Positions 1-11,045 of a stretch of DNA of 64,000 nucleotides are shown piece by piece. Source of the stretch: Nitzschia sp. pyKryTriq1 (taxonomy: Eukaryota > Bacillariophyta > Bacillariophyceae > Bacillariales > Bacillariaceae). The first letter of the stretch is position 1. Each line of letters begins with the position of its first letter. The position numbers were made by a program, and so were the translations under genes. The notes beneath the pieces were generated by a model, which saw nothing but the letters and a program-made list of their open reading frames with translations, ran no database searches and was not told the origin of the DNA. The stretch is from assembly GCA_956465555.1 (NCBI GenBank), contig OY101128.1:930001-994000 (forward strand), in the 5' to 3' direction.

Positions 1-1224
1 ATCGTTTACTAAAGGACGCCAACTACGAGTACCACCGCTACGTGTACGAGTACCAGTACAAATGGTGGCGATGGATGGCGAACCATCGGCGATGATGATT
101 GATTGAAATGACAAAGCGCCTTCCTTAATTGTTTTAAAACAGAATGTCCTGTACTGTACGAAGTTTCAATCATTGCAATTAAATAATGATCATTAATTAA
201 CTGACCAGTTGCCTTCCGTGTGCGTGGCAAAGTAAGGTTCGTAAGATTTCTGGGGTCATCGTAAGCATTTTCGTTAAATACCGGTAAATACAAGTTCTCC
301 TTGGTAGTGAACGTGCACTGCTGACTGCGGGTCCTACTGTAGCCTGGGAGAGATTTTCGCCCTTTTATTCCCGAGTCCAACCCAGCATGACTCACTCCAT
401 ACAATTCAAGGAGTGACAGTTAGTTTATTCAAAATTCCAACGAAGAGTATTAACGCCAATCGGATCGCCCCCTTCGAGCCTCGAAGGGGTTTTTTCGAGG
501 CCCCCCAAGGCCCCTATAGGGGCCTCGAGGTCTTAAAACACGGCCCTTCGAGGCCCCTACTTTCTTATCTCTGCTTAAAACAAATAGAGATAAGAGCCTC
601 CCTCCGACATTTGCAATTTTTATTTCTTCCTGCCAATCCTGCCGATTCTGCGCCTCTGATGTTGCGTGTTGATGATATGAATAATAATATTTTTTTTCGA
701 CGAATGCTTTCAAAGATGTATGTTGTTGAGATGAAATGTTCAATCATAATGTACCAAAAGTAATCACTACTCGTAGAGAAGAAGTGGATGCTATGATTCT
801 ATCACACCATCGTCGGTGCTGGGAGTTTGTTGTCATTGTCGTGATGGCGATCGCGGAAGAAATTCTTGCAAAATGATGTTGCAGCAGGACTTGTGTTCGG
901 GATTTGGGTGTTTGTACCGGCGCCACCTGCTATGCTGTACTTCATTATTTTTTTGCGCGCGCACTCAACTCGCGTAGTACTGCGTAGTTTCATGCGCCGC
1001 GGCTCCCATTATGCCCAGCATACGCGTGTACCCAGGTACGGTACTGTAGTAAGAAACGAGGTTCATCTCATCGTCTGCGTGCTGATGCGAGATGCGAGAT
1101 CTGCTGTCTGATGCTGCTGCGATCATTCTTTTCATTCATTCGTCTACCGTATATTACTCGTTTCTCCAAGGCATGATACCATAGTAAAGTGACAATCCAT
1201 AAAGTAGACCAGTACTATCCAAGG
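1..1224. other. Intergenic, repeat-bearing
   Basis: No convincing gene is seen. The open frames here (for example at 9-404 on the minus strand) lack composition or motifs typical of protein. The segment contains the first copy of the palindromic element (about 446-570). The zinc-finger/LRR gene begins at the right edge; a GTG upstream of its ATG is not needed as a start. Confidence 0.6.
446..570. repeat. Palindromic dispersed element, copy A
   Basis: The segment opens with ATTAACGCCAATCGGATCG, contains a hairpin at 469-489 (10-base arms CCCCTTCGAG/CTCGAAGGGG around one base) and an 18-base perfect palindrome at 508-525 centred on GGCCCCTATAGGGGCC. It ends with CTTATCTC..CTTAAAACA. The same ordered parts recur at about 33980-34087. 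A MITE-like or other non-autonomous element is possible, but no terminal repeats or target duplication were established. Confidence 0.6.
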
Positions 1225-1328
1225 ATGGTAAAACAGCAGGGACAACCACCCGCAAGCGACGACGACCACGACGACCACGACGACGCCTCTTCCTTCACGT
1301 TCTCGAACCATCCTGAAAATAATGATGG

Positions 1329-1360
<32 letters not shown>

Positions 1361-4300
1361 ATCTCCAGGCAGTATCAGCAAATCACGATGGGGGGCCCAT
1401 CATCACGTCATCACTAGTAGTAGAAAATAGGGTTGCGGCTCTGGAAGAACAGGTGCGGGTGGAAGAACTGGTATTGAAACACCTTCTGGAGCGAAAGAAG
1501 ATCCTCAGTGAAGAGGTCGAGACAACAAGGTAAAAATGAGAGAGAGAGAGAGAGAGAAAGAAAGAAAGAATTGGCGACTCTTCTACCATATTCTCTCAAC
1601 AACCATTTTTCTTTTCTTTTCTCTTGTCGTCGCTTCTCAGACTCCGGTATCAGCGATTGCTAGAACGAAGAGTCCTGCTACAAGAACGCAGACTCCACCT
1701 CCGTGCAGCGAGAATAAAGCACTTGACGCTACAGAGAGAATTGCAGGAGTCGCTGATCAAGAGTCGGGAACGTCTGGCACGTCTCACGAAATTGGAACAA
1801 TTGGACGACGATTTTTCTTGTGAGTTCTCTGCCAATAGTGAAGAGGCACAGCAACAACAACAACAACAACAACAACATTCAGAAGCGAAGGAACAACCAT
1901 TGTTCATGGCAAATAATTCAAAAATCAGCTTTGACGAAGGAATGATGGTGATGACGGACCAAAATGATCCAGAATGCGAGGATGTACTCGTAGACGATAG
2001 ACCGACTATTCTTCTCGCGACGACGTCAACATCGCAAATTCCATCCCATGACATTTTAGTAGACTTCAACCAGCGGCACGTTCGACCCAAATCTTTGATG
2101 ACATTCCTTCCGTCGATAGGTCCTAACTTGGTAGGAAACATTGTCAGATTGGCGATGCGGGAAGCGAATGCCTTGGACGATTCTTCTTCTTCCGGCAATC
2201 ATCAGTCCTGGCGTCGGAGTCTACTGTGGAATACTTGCTTGGATTTTGGGTTGCTCAGCCCGGTCAGTATGGAAGAGAAAAATAGACCGGGCGAATCTTC
2301 ATCAGCCGCATCCACGGTTGTTGAAAATTTGGAAGCCATCAGACCTACTATTAGCCAGGAGTCATCACTATTGGATCCTAATGTGTTGCTATGTCCCTAC
2401 GAACTCGCTGGTGTTTGCGCCGATGAATTCTGCCCATACCAGCACTCGACGAAGCAAACCCTCTCGCGAGAACAAATACCGCTTCCTCCTCTTTCTCTCC
2501 GCCCCAAACAAGACAGCACTCCAGCAGAAGGTGCGGTGGATACACATACCTTCAACGGTAAACGACCCGCTATCCCACCGCACGATATAATGGTCGAAAC
2601 AAAAGTCCCCATGCAGCAGCAAGACTCGATGACGGATATGGACTTTATTGCTTTGCCAACAAGCTCTGCTGGATCAGGAGACGATGATATGGCTATGGAA
2701 AGTTCGGAATCCGAAAATGACGGAGATGATGATGATGACGATTACGATGCTTTACTGGGTCGCTCCGATCCTACGGCATCGTCCACCTTTACCTTTTGGT
2801 GGGGTGGGCAGATTGAAAGTAGCGACGTTTCTCTGGATCAAATGATACGCAAGATGCAGGCCGTCACCACACAGGTCTCAAACATCATCACGCCAGTACA
2901 ATCCCTTGCATGTGCAGTCGAAGTCTCGAGACTAGCAATCCACGGTGGACGGTTCGATTTGGCGGATTGTTGTTTCCCTACTGTTGAATCATCGGGAGAT
3001 CAGGCAGAATGGTGCCAAATTCTGGCGGAAATGTTGCAGGAAATTCCCCACGTTTCATTTCTCTACCAGTCGGTGTCAGTTTCTTTCATCCGGTCGGCCT
3101 TTGAAAGCCAAGCGATATTGGCAGTCGTTTCGGCCTTCCTATCATCGGCAGCGAGTGATCATCATCCTGTCATTGAGTCTTCCTCGATCGTTGTTGTCTT
3201 GGAATGCTGCTCATCGATGGCATCCACTGATGACGGGTCCACCGATGATGACCCAGCGATAGAATTCACCATTAGTGATTTTCGGAACATTCTCTCTGGC
3301 TCAAATGGAGATTGGAGTGATACTGGCTCGCTGGAAGGTGGCGCCCATGCGAAGGTTCTGGACCTTCAGAAGAGTTTGTCTTGGGTCAAGCAAGTTTTCG
3401 GTCCATCTTCGCCCCATCGGAAGTCGCTTCATCGGGTTGACAACCACATTCTTCAGCCCTGTTGGACCGCTGTTCGCCGTTGGATTAGCTTACTGAGGCC
3501 AGAAGAAGTTGTGTGGGGAGGTCTCAAAGCCACAGTAATTATGGGTTACATGATATTGGGCTGTTTAGAATGGTTTGCAGCACAAGTTCATCATGACACT
3601 CTTGATGCGAGTCTTACGGCCTCTTTGATCACCATTGACGCGACAGTGTCGCAGATCCTCAAAGGCCTTGCGAAACATTTCTCGCACATTCCAATGCTGG
3701 ATGTTATGCTCTCCCCCTTGTTTGCGGCCAATGTCGCGACTGCCACATTTCTGAGACTTTATCCCATCTCCCACCATCGACTGGAAAGCCTACTGGCACT
3801 GAATCCAAATAATCATCGGACCGATGATCGGCCAGTCATGTCTCAATTTTCCGAGCTCCTTTGGTCTCAATTTTTCCATCTTCGAATGGCACTACCTGTC
3901 GATTCCGGACAAGAATCATCCACTGCACCAGACGAGAAGAAAGAGCAGACGACGACACGATCCAAGGGGTATTCTTGGGAGCCATCCAAAGAGATTGAAG
4001 AGGAGAATCAAAGTCTTTTGGACAGAATCGAACATATGGGTATTCGTCTACACCACATCACGCAAGAAGGCGATCGGATCCTGGCTCACGCCATGAGCAA
4101 CTCCAATCTTCCGGCATCGTCACAGCTTGATGCTAGCCGAGCAGAGTCCCTCCGTCGGGTTGCATGTAGTGTCTTGGAATGGATCTTCCACAATGCGGAT
4201 CAACAGCAGGGTGCTGCTGGAAAACAGACCAAGGAAAACCTTCATTCAATAAAGGTGAAGGGTGTACCTTGTTTTGAACCTAATATCATTGATAGATCCA

Positions 4301-5055
4301 GTCCGAGACCAGCATCGCCAGAGATTATTTCTTCGTTTCCAAGGTCCCTTCTATTGGCTGGGCATGCACTACAGAATCTCAGTCTGTCGGAATGTGACCT
4401 GACCTTACTTCCAGCCTCCTTTGGTTTGTACTTTCCCAACCTACTGGTACGTCGCTCTGGTGTGGCACGCCCATCGGAGCGACGAAGAATGCTGATGAAC
4501 CGTGTCATTTTTTGATGGTACAAGAAGAGTGTATAGTCCCAGATTTTTGGTGACTACTCACACATTGTGTTTCTCTCTCTCTCTCTTGTATGTTGTATTT
4601 GTCGGTTGGTTGGTTGGTTGGTTGGACAGAGTCTCGACTTGTCCGGGAATCGAATCAAACGTATACCACTGTCCTTTCGAAGCATGCTTTGTTTGGAGCG
4701 TCTGCTGCTTTCTCACAATCATATTACAGGATTACTGGGCGACGAACTGATGGCCTCTTTGAAATGTTTGGATGTATCTCACAATTGCTTATCATTATCA
4801 TTGTTGACACCACCATCACCACCACCACAACAACAACAACATCATGATATTTTTTTACAATTTGCAGAATCTCTGGGTCGACGGTGTTTTCAGCTGGAGG
4901 AATTGAATCTATCTTGGAATGAATTGGATGGTGCGGGCACTACAAAGTTACTGGAGGAGGTGATAGTACCAAAATGGACTATCCAAATGAAACGTTTGAT
5001 GGATGTACAATGGATGCCACAGACGACGAAGAAGGATGAAAAGGATGAAGCCTGA
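1225..5055 (+). CDS. Red1/ZFC3H1-type C3H zinc-finger protein with C-terminal leucine-rich repeats
   Basis: Predicted exons are 1225-1529, 1641-4446 and 4630-5055, giving 1178 aa. Phases match at both joins: AG+A makes Arg in a continuing coiled coil, and the second join is phase 0 and continues an LRR. Residues about 75-165 form a charged coiled coil, followed by a polyglutamine run. At about residue 353 lies CPYELAGVC..C..H with spacing C-x7-C-x4-C-x3-H. This is the pattern of the putative zinc finger of Red1/ZFC3H1, scaffolds that link the Mtr4 helicase to nuclear RNA decay. A long helical middle follows, and about three LRRs (SLDLSGNRI, RLLLSHNHI, CLDVSHNCL, ELNLSWNEL) lie at residues 1005-1135. 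The LRR tail is not a feature I know from Red1/ZFC3H1. Start: first in-frame ATG, preceded by an in-frame GTG. A role in nuclear RNA surveillance is inference from the finger alone. Confidence 0.75.
1530..1640 (+). other. Intron 1 of the zinc-finger/LRR gene
   Basis: 111 bp, donor AAG|GTAAAA, acceptor CTTCTCAG|ACTCC. It contains a GA microsatellite (about 1536-1557) and a pyrimidine-rich 3' half. Joining restores a single coiled-coil reading frame. Confidence 0.75.
4447..4629 (+). other. Intron 2 of the zinc-finger/LRR gene
   Basis: 183 bp, donor CTG|GTACGT, acceptor GGACAG|AGTCTC. It holds a (TTGG)n run near its 3' end. Removing it joins PNLL to SLDLSGN, completing a leucine-rich repeat. 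Confidence 0.75.
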
Positions 5056-5394
5056 AGTTCCGATTCCATCTTCGTATAGCATATCCTGTTGACGAGAATA
5101 GTATGTCGCCTCGTCCACCGAAAGCCGAGTGGCCTTGACCAATAATGTACCTGTACCACTAAATTAGACATGCGACTTTTCGCTCGAACTGCTAGACTAC
5201 TGACTGCACTGGTACAGTTGTACTGTGTCCTACAGGTATATTCGTTGATGAGAACGATAGAGACTGGCAGACGGCAAAAATTGATTGATTGCTCAATTAT
5301 ATAATATAATGTACGTAGCGATGAATAAATTGGCGAGGAGCTACATATTTCAAGAGCAAGTAGCACGAGGATGCCTGCACCCCGAGGGCCACCC

Positions 5395-6156
5395 CTATGA
5401 GGATGCGACTGGCACAGAAGAAGAAGAAGAAGAGGCAATTTGAGCGGCTTCCTTGGCATCGTACCGAGCCCGTTGGATCGCTAGCTGTTGCGCAATGATT
5501 GAAAACTCCCTACAGCGCACGGATAATAAAAGAGGATTCCGAATCTGTTGACTTTGTTGTCGTTTTTGTTCTTGAAGGACACCTTTGATGACTTGAGTCA
5601 CGCGCATTTTTCGACAACGAAACGTTTGAGGGCATACGAGCTCTTCCACGCCACGGAGTTCGGGATGAGGAGGACTCCCGTTCGCACAGAACTGCATCTT
5701 GATTCCGCTCTTGAGTAGTTCTTGTTGTCGTTGCCGCACTTGTTGGACGAGGACTTGAATCTCCTTGGCTTCGTTGCGGAAATCTTGCGACGAGTACCAA
5801 ATTTCCTTGGGGTCCACTTCTTCTTGAAAGCGTACGAGGTTCCGCAAGATGACCTCATCGAAGCGCACCGACTTCTTTTTGGATCCTACCGGTACTGATG
5901 GAGGAGGAGTAATAGGAGCCGCTGCAGTGGTACTAGTAGCAGTAGTAGTGTTGGTGTTGATGACCTGCTCCAAGGTGTCATTCTTGATGAGGGCAGGGTC
6001 GCTGGTAGACTTGCTAACAGTACAAGTACTACTTTTTTGGAAAGCGTTCTTTCCAGGTGCAACGCTGCCCTCGGAAGGTATCCGGAGGGTTTTTCTGCTG
6101 GAGGTCGTTTCCACTTTGCATCGTTTCAGTGTTGAATTGCTGCTTTCATCTTTCAT
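5395..6156 (-). CDS. Diatom-type conserved protein of unknown function
   Basis: A single-exon frame of 253 aa with an ATG start. The N-terminal 95 residues are Ser/Thr-rich and low complexity. The likely conserved core has three short landmarks: SVRFDEV (about 96-102), a WYSSQDF segment with acidic/basic residues (about 120-126) and RGVEELVC (about 168-175). A helical Arg/Gln-rich region and a Ser tail follow. This order (VxF, WYS, RGxE) resembles a family of many uncharacterised diatom proteins I have seen, but I know of no function. It lies tail to tail with the zinc-finger/LRR gene, 339 bp away. No signal peptide or membrane segment is visible. Confidence 0.7.
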   Translation of the reverse strand: MKDESSNSTLKRCKVETTSSRKTLRIPSEGSVAPGKNAFQKSSTCTVSKSTSDPALIKNDTLEQVINTNTTTATSTTAAAPITPPPSVPVGSKKKSVRFDEVILRNLVRFQEEVDPKEIWYSSQDFRNEAKEIQVLVQQVRQRQQELLKSGIKMQFCANGSPPHPELRGVEELVCPQTFRCRKMRVTQVIKGVLQEQKRQQSQQIRNPLLLSVRCREFSIIAQQLAIQRARYDAKEAAQIASSSSSSVPVASS

Positions 6157-7207
6157 TATTAGTTTTTGTGGTGGTCGTCAAAGATTGGGTATCTTTTGAT
6201 GGATGATGATGGAAAGATTTGTTCTACAGTACTACACACAGATGATGTGATTGGATTGTGATGGATACTGTACTGATAGTAGTGTGGCGTGTTGCGTCAG
6301 AAATCGAACGCAAAATCAACACGATTTTGGCGTTCGAGAGCCAAATTGTTGTTGTTGCTCTTTTGCATTTTTGTTGTTGTTTGCTTCGCGGTCTTCTTTT
6401 ATTACTGTACGAACTCTTGTTTACTATGGAAGAAAGAACGCAAAGACACGACTAATTCGGACCTCTTGAATCACCATGACATCTCTCGAACCTTGTCCGA
6501 CCTTCTTGAATTCCCAATTCCAGATTATTTTGGAGACCTCTCGCATTGCCCCTGAGTTATTAGGTGGCGAAACGTTGATTTAAAGAACGAAAATGGAAAA
6601 GGCGAATTACCTCAGGGGTGTTGAAGAGAAGCACGAGCGCTCGTTTTCAGACAGCCGAACCCTTCTCCTTACAGTCCGTTGCACACGAGGACCAAAATTC
6701 TGATTCGTCCGCCCAAATTCTGACTGACGGACATGGATATGGAGGCGTGAGCCGGCCGGGCTGCCAAGTTCAACGGTTCGGGAAATCATGCATGCGATGC
6801 ATCGCGCAGGTGCAATGTGCAATGTGCTATGTGCAATACTAATTGACTAAGTCGACTGATTCACCCTTCGGCCCCATCGAACGACTTACTTTATCCACGA
6901 AAGAGACGTCATCTCGGACCAGTTCTGGTTTTGATGATTGCGATGATTGCATGCATGCACATCTTCGAACAAAAAAGCAAGAACAAGAACAGCTGGCTTT
7001 TCTTCGTTTTGTTGTTTGATTTTAGTACTACATACTAATAGTAGATGATGATAGTGGTGGTGGTGATGTACGACGATCCAAGTGCAGCAGGACCATTCTT
7101 TCGATAGAGGCAACCAACACCAAATCTTCTTGTGGCAACAGTCCAAGTCAAGTCAAGTCAAGTCAAGTCAAGTCTACAAAAACAAGTCTTCGTCTTTAGC
7201 ACATCTC
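6157..7207. other. Divergent intergenic region
   Basis: This lies between the starts of the minus-strand unknown and the plus-strand isoaspartate methyltransferase, so it must hold both promoters. Just before the methyltransferase ATG is a pentanucleotide microsatellite (AAGTC repeated, 7144-7174). No clear TATA box or RNA gene was found. Confidence 0.5.
7144..7174. repeat. AAGTC microsatellite
   Basis: Six consecutive copies of a five-base unit about 35 bp before the methyltransferase ATG, in its probable 5' UTR. Confidence 0.85.
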
Positions 7208-8239
7208 ATGATTCCTTCGACGCCGTCAGTGGTGCCCACTACGAATACTCCTGCTGCTGCTTCATTATTCCGTGTTGTCCGCGGTGTTCTCATCCTCACC
7301 CTGCTGGCCTTCTTGTTCACGGTGTCAACAACGGAAGCTTTTACGAATCGTCCAGCATTCCAAAACAAAAATACAAGTACAACAACAAGTACTAGTAATC
7401 AAGAAACCAAGACGACGAAACTTTTCTACCAAAGGGACGGTGACAACAACAACAACAACAACAACAACAGCAACAACAACGAAATAATGAGAGCGTGGAC
7501 GTGTCATGGAAAGAATCAACGAGATTTGGTGGAACGTTTGAGGCAGGCGGGCATTGTGAAGACTCCTGCGGTCCAAAAAGTGTTGGAACGGGTAGATCGG
7601 GCAAATTTTATTCCCAGCAACCCGTATATGGATGCACCTCAAGGAATTGGATTGGGGCAAACGATTTCGGCGCCGCATATGCATGCCCATGTCATGGAAG
7701 AGATTTATCCTTATTTGGTGGGCAAAAAAGAAATCACTATGCTCGATGTTGGATCGGGATCGGGTTATTTGACAGCAGCATTGGGACGATGGATTCAAGA
7801 AGAACCTCGAGGACTTGACGAAGAAACGCCCATTCTTGGAAGTGGAGTGACTGGAAAAGTATTCGGTATAGATGTGCATCAGGGGTTGATCGATCTTTCG
7901 ATTCAGAATATTCGCAAGGGAGACGCCGATCTCTTGGACACGGGCGTGGTCAAGATCATGTTGGGAGATGGTTGGAAGGGTCTCCCCTCGGAAGCTCCCT
8001 TTGATGCGATTCATGTCGGTGCCGCCGCGGACGGTATGCCGTATGAGCTCGTATCGCAACTCAAAGTCGGAGGCGTCATGATTATTCCCATGGGTGCCCA
8101 GACTCAAATCCAGAATCTATACAAAATTGAACGAACCTCCGCGAATGATCCCGTAGGTTTTGGTCCCAGTGATTATCGAATAATCAGTCTTTTGGGCGTG
8201 CGATATGTCCCGTTGGTACATCCTCCCAGCAAAAACTAG
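7208..8239 (+). CDS. Protein-L-isoaspartate O-methyltransferase, probably plastid-targeted
   Basis: 343 aa from the ATG at 7208 (the frame is open further upstream but only with a GTG). Family: PCMT, which uses S-adenosylmethionine to methylate isoaspartyl residues and so repair aged proteins. Visible motifs are GLGQTISAPHMHAHV (substrate/active region), LDVGSGSGYLTAALG (SAM motif I, about 178), VFGIDVH (acidic loop) and VGGVMIIPMG near the end. The N-terminus has a hydrophobic stretch (about 25-40) and then STTEAF|TNRP, an ASAFAP-like site with Phe at +1, as in diatom plastid presequences. An Asn-rich run lies between the presequence and the enzyme. Family identity is certain; plastid location is inferred from the presequence. 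Confidence 0.92.
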   Translation: MIPSTPSVVPTTNTPAAASLFRVVRGVLILTLLAFLFTVSTTEAFTNRPAFQNKNTSTTTSTSNQETKTTKLFYQRDGDNNNNNNNNSNNNEIMRAWTCHGKNQRDLVERLRQAGIVKTPAVQKVLERVDRANFIPSNPYMDAPQGIGLGQTISAPHMHAHVMEEIYPYLVGKKEITMLDVGSGSGYLTAALGRWIQEEPRGLDEETPILGSGVTGKVFGIDVHQGLIDLSIQNIRKGDADLLDTGVVKIMLGDGWKGLPSEAPFDAIHVGAAADGMPYELVSQLKVGGVMIIPMGAQTQIQNLYKIERTSANDPVGFGPSDYRIISLLGVRYVPLVHPPSKN

Positions 8240-8912
8240 TCTACGAAGCAGATCACACGGAAAATTCAAAAATGCGGCGGCTTCTCAAGAAGAAGCAACA
8301 CAAACAGGTTGTATACAAAATGATGTATTATGGAACATTATATACTTTGTCGAAGAGGATCACCGTGATGCGTGTTCACCAAACGAAAAGCATAACCGAT
8401 ACTTCCAAAGTTTCATTAGACTAGTAGGTAGATAATATGTTGATTGGTATGGTCGATCGATGTAAAAGTACTGTATTCAAACAAAGGAGTGTCGTACTAC
8501 TACTGCTACAAGATACTTGTAATTTTTCTCAACGATAATAAATTATCCAAACATAGACAAATACACCTAGTAGGAGTCTTGGATTCATCCGCCCATCTAC
8601 AAAACCCCCTGGTCTCTAAGAGCGAGAGCGCGCAGCCGTCCCAGACGGACACAATATGCTGCTCGAGGAGTTCGATAGAAATAGTAGATCTATTGTCATT
8701 TACTGGTGAACGTGAGTTCCAAACACACGAGGACCAGTGATGACTTTAGGACCCGCCATATAGAAGTACTTTTTTCCTTCATGCGTCATGCAGACAGTCG
8801 TGCCAGGTGTGGAAAAGGGTAGGATTTCTCGAATCATCAGTGTATATAAAAAGCCCCGCATTTATAAGCCGCAACCTACCCACAACGAAACATTATCGCC
8901 GACGTTAGATCC
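8240..8912. other. Intergenic, convergent genes
   Basis: Lies between the 3' ends of the methyltransferase and RAD21. No gene is seen. A TATA-like TATATAAAA stands at 8843-8851 on the plus strand, pointing into the RAD21 3' end. Confidence 0.5.
8843..8851 (+). promoter_or_regulatory. TATA-like box facing RAD21 antisense
   Basis: TGTATATAAAAAGCC resembles the TATA-like site at 33853 (TGTATATAAAAAGGC). No plus-strand gene follows; if active it would give RNA antisense to the last RAD21 exon. Confidence 0.25.
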
Positions 8913-11045
8913 TCAAGCCTCGTTTGGAGGAGCCTCTTGGAATCTGGGTCCGGCCGAAATGGTAATGGGACCATACTCGTCGTCTTGCGCCAACTCCACA
9001 AAGTCCCAAGTTTTCAATTGCTGATGGAGGAGAAAACAATGTCACGGATGAGGAAAATATATAGAAGGAAGATGATGCAACACCAGCCACCAAAACAAAA
9101 TAATAACGTAACGTACCAAACATTCCATAAAGCAACTGGCGGCAGTGCGACGATTCACATTCTTGGCCAGCTCCCCAAATTCGAGTGAAGTAGGCTTTTC
9201 CTCGTCTGCTTCGTCTTCAAAGCCTTCCATGCCGGCAGGCCGCATACGACCCTGCAAGAGCTTGAGAACCTTGACGGTATGCTTGTGCCACTTGGTACCT
9301 GCATGTTCTCCCACAGCTTCTCGGTTTTCTTCGTCATCTTCTTCCTCATCCGAATCGATTTGAAGTTCATTGACCAATCCCAAGTCTCCAATTCCATCGC
9401 CGCCGTCCGCCTGGTGGTGACGGGCGACATTTTCTTCCTCATCGGAATCCATGGGAATTGCCATATTCTCTTCTTCCTCCTCCTCTTCATCGTCCAACTG
9501 CGGAGGGGGGAAGTCATCAGGTTCCTCCTCTTCTTCCATCTGCTGTCCATCCTTGGTGGGCTTCGGACCATTGTCTTCCATGTCTGATCGAGATGCCTCT
9601 TCATCATTTGGTTCCTGAGGAGCTTGTCGAACTTGCTCTACATCGCCTTCATCTTGCACTTTCTCAAAGGGACACGGCTGGTCCAAGGCACGATAAAAGT
9701 TATCTCTCCATAGAGCCGCGAGCTCGGGATGCAAGTTACCATCATCCGCCAAAAAGGGCTGGGTCAAAATAGGCACAAAGACGGCGGCAGCAGTGCTCTC
9801 CTCGGCACCGTCTTCCTCGTCGAGGAGATCCGCGGGGTGTACCTGACGCTTGACAATGTCGGACGTGTCCCCCAGCATGGCCCGAATGTGCTCGTTGCTC
9901 AATTCCGTCGAGTCATTGTCAATGACTACCTTGCGGCGTTTGCGACGCTTCCGCTTGGGAATCTGCTCGTCATCGGCTGCTCGCTTGTTGGTAGCGTCTT
10001 GTTCTTCGCGAGACTCGTCCAACCCCCCTGACAAGCCTGACGTATCCAAACCCGAAATATCGGCGCCTCCGCCATGCGACAATCGCAACAAGGAATCATC
10101 GTTCCCTGCGCCGCCGGCAGCGGGTTGTTCTTCTTCCTCTTCTTCTTCATCAAAAGGAACATGAGCAAAGTCCTCCTCCTCCTCTTCTTCTTGGTGGGGA
10201 CCACGAAGAAAAGGGGCATCTTGAGACTTGTCCATGATCGAGGAAGCGCGGCGGGTCTATTGTCATCATTGTCAGTATTAGTATTGTTGAACAAACAAAA
10301 AGGCTGGTTGAATACACTGTAGATAGAACAAAGGAATACATGCACACATACATACCTCATCTCCACTCAGAAAGGAATCTCCAGCGGCACGAGCCAGTTC
10401 TACATCCGAGACTAGCGAACCATTGGGATTATTCATTTCATCGTCTTCGTCGTCTTCGTTTTCTGGGTCAAAGGGCACCCACGTTTCTTCCTGAGGTGGC
10501 TGATAGCGCTGTTCCGGTGAGGACTGCTGAGTGGCAGTCGTCATGGATACGGGTAACGACAGGACGCCCTCTCCCCGCCCTCCTTCCTCTTCCTCATCAT
10601 CGTCTTCTGCCAAGATCCATTCATTGTTATCCGGAAGTGGAAGACAGAAACCTTCCACGACATGAACTTGATCATAGTCTCCAAAGTTGGTGACTGTCGC
10701 ATTGTGGTGAGATCCGGCCGCCCCCGTTTCCAAGAGCTCCTTGCCGCCGGCTCCACCGCCACCACCATTCGGATGAAACGCCATTTGCAGTTTCAACATG
10801 GCCTCGGTACAATCGTTCAACACGTACTTGACCTTGCGGGAGTAGATCCGGACCACACCCAAAAGTAAGTGGCCGCTCATTCGCAAGGCCAGTGGCATGG
10901 TCGGGTTGACAATCGTATCGACGCTCTGCGCAATGTCCGTGGCAAAGATTTGCGGGCGGGCCAGCTTCTTGTCGCCCCAGTGAGCGGCCAGCCAGACCTT
11001 GGCGAGGGGACCCTTTTTGGCGAGAATGACTTGGGAGTAAAACAT
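8913..11045 (-). CDS. RAD21: Cohesin kleisin subunit RAD21/SCC1
   Basis: Predicted exons on the minus strand are 11045-10356, 10256-9117 and 9020-8913, all phase 0, giving 645 aa. The N-terminus MFYSQVILAKKGPLAKVWLA through GHLLLGVVRIYSRKVKYVL is the Rad21/Rec8 N-terminal domain that binds the SMC3 neck. The C-terminus (TKWHKHTVKVLKLL, AASCFMECLQLKTWDFVEL) is the winged helix that binds the SMC1 head. The middle is acidic and disordered, rich in Glu/Asp runs, as in other RAD21 proteins, with two basic stretches (for example KRKRRKRRK, which could be a nuclear signal). Role: closes the cohesin ring for sister-chromatid cohesion. The last 36-codon exon is needed to complete the winged helix. 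The opening motif resembles mitotic RAD21 more than REC8, though REC8 is not fully excluded. Confidence 0.93.
9021..9116 (-). other. RAD21 intron 2
   Basis: 96 bp. Donor TTG|GTACGT, acceptor CCATCAG|CAATTG. Its removal joins FMECL to QLKTWDFVEL, matching the winged-helix consensus. Confidence 0.85.
10257..10355 (-). other. RAD21 intron 1
   Basis: 99 bp. Donor GATGAG|GTATGT, acceptor ACAATAG|ACCCGC. Both sides are phase 0, and seven extra codons precede the internal ATG of exon 2. Confidence 0.8.

Noticed and set aside
9-404. 131-codon minus-strand open frame
   Set aside because: No recognisable motif, unusual composition and only the window edge around it; random open frame is likelier.
413-763. 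116-codon open frame through palindromic element copy A
   Set aside because: The frame is produced by the repeat and its residues do not resemble a protein family; the frame at copy B differs.
1650-2198. Long minus-strand frame opposite the zinc-finger/LRR gene
   Set aside because: It is the shadow of coding sequence, with a polycysteine run made from the CAA repeat.
7325-8107. 260-codon minus-strand frame inside the isoaspartate methyltransferase
   Set aside because: The plus strand encodes all PCMT motifs; this is the complement of coding DNA.
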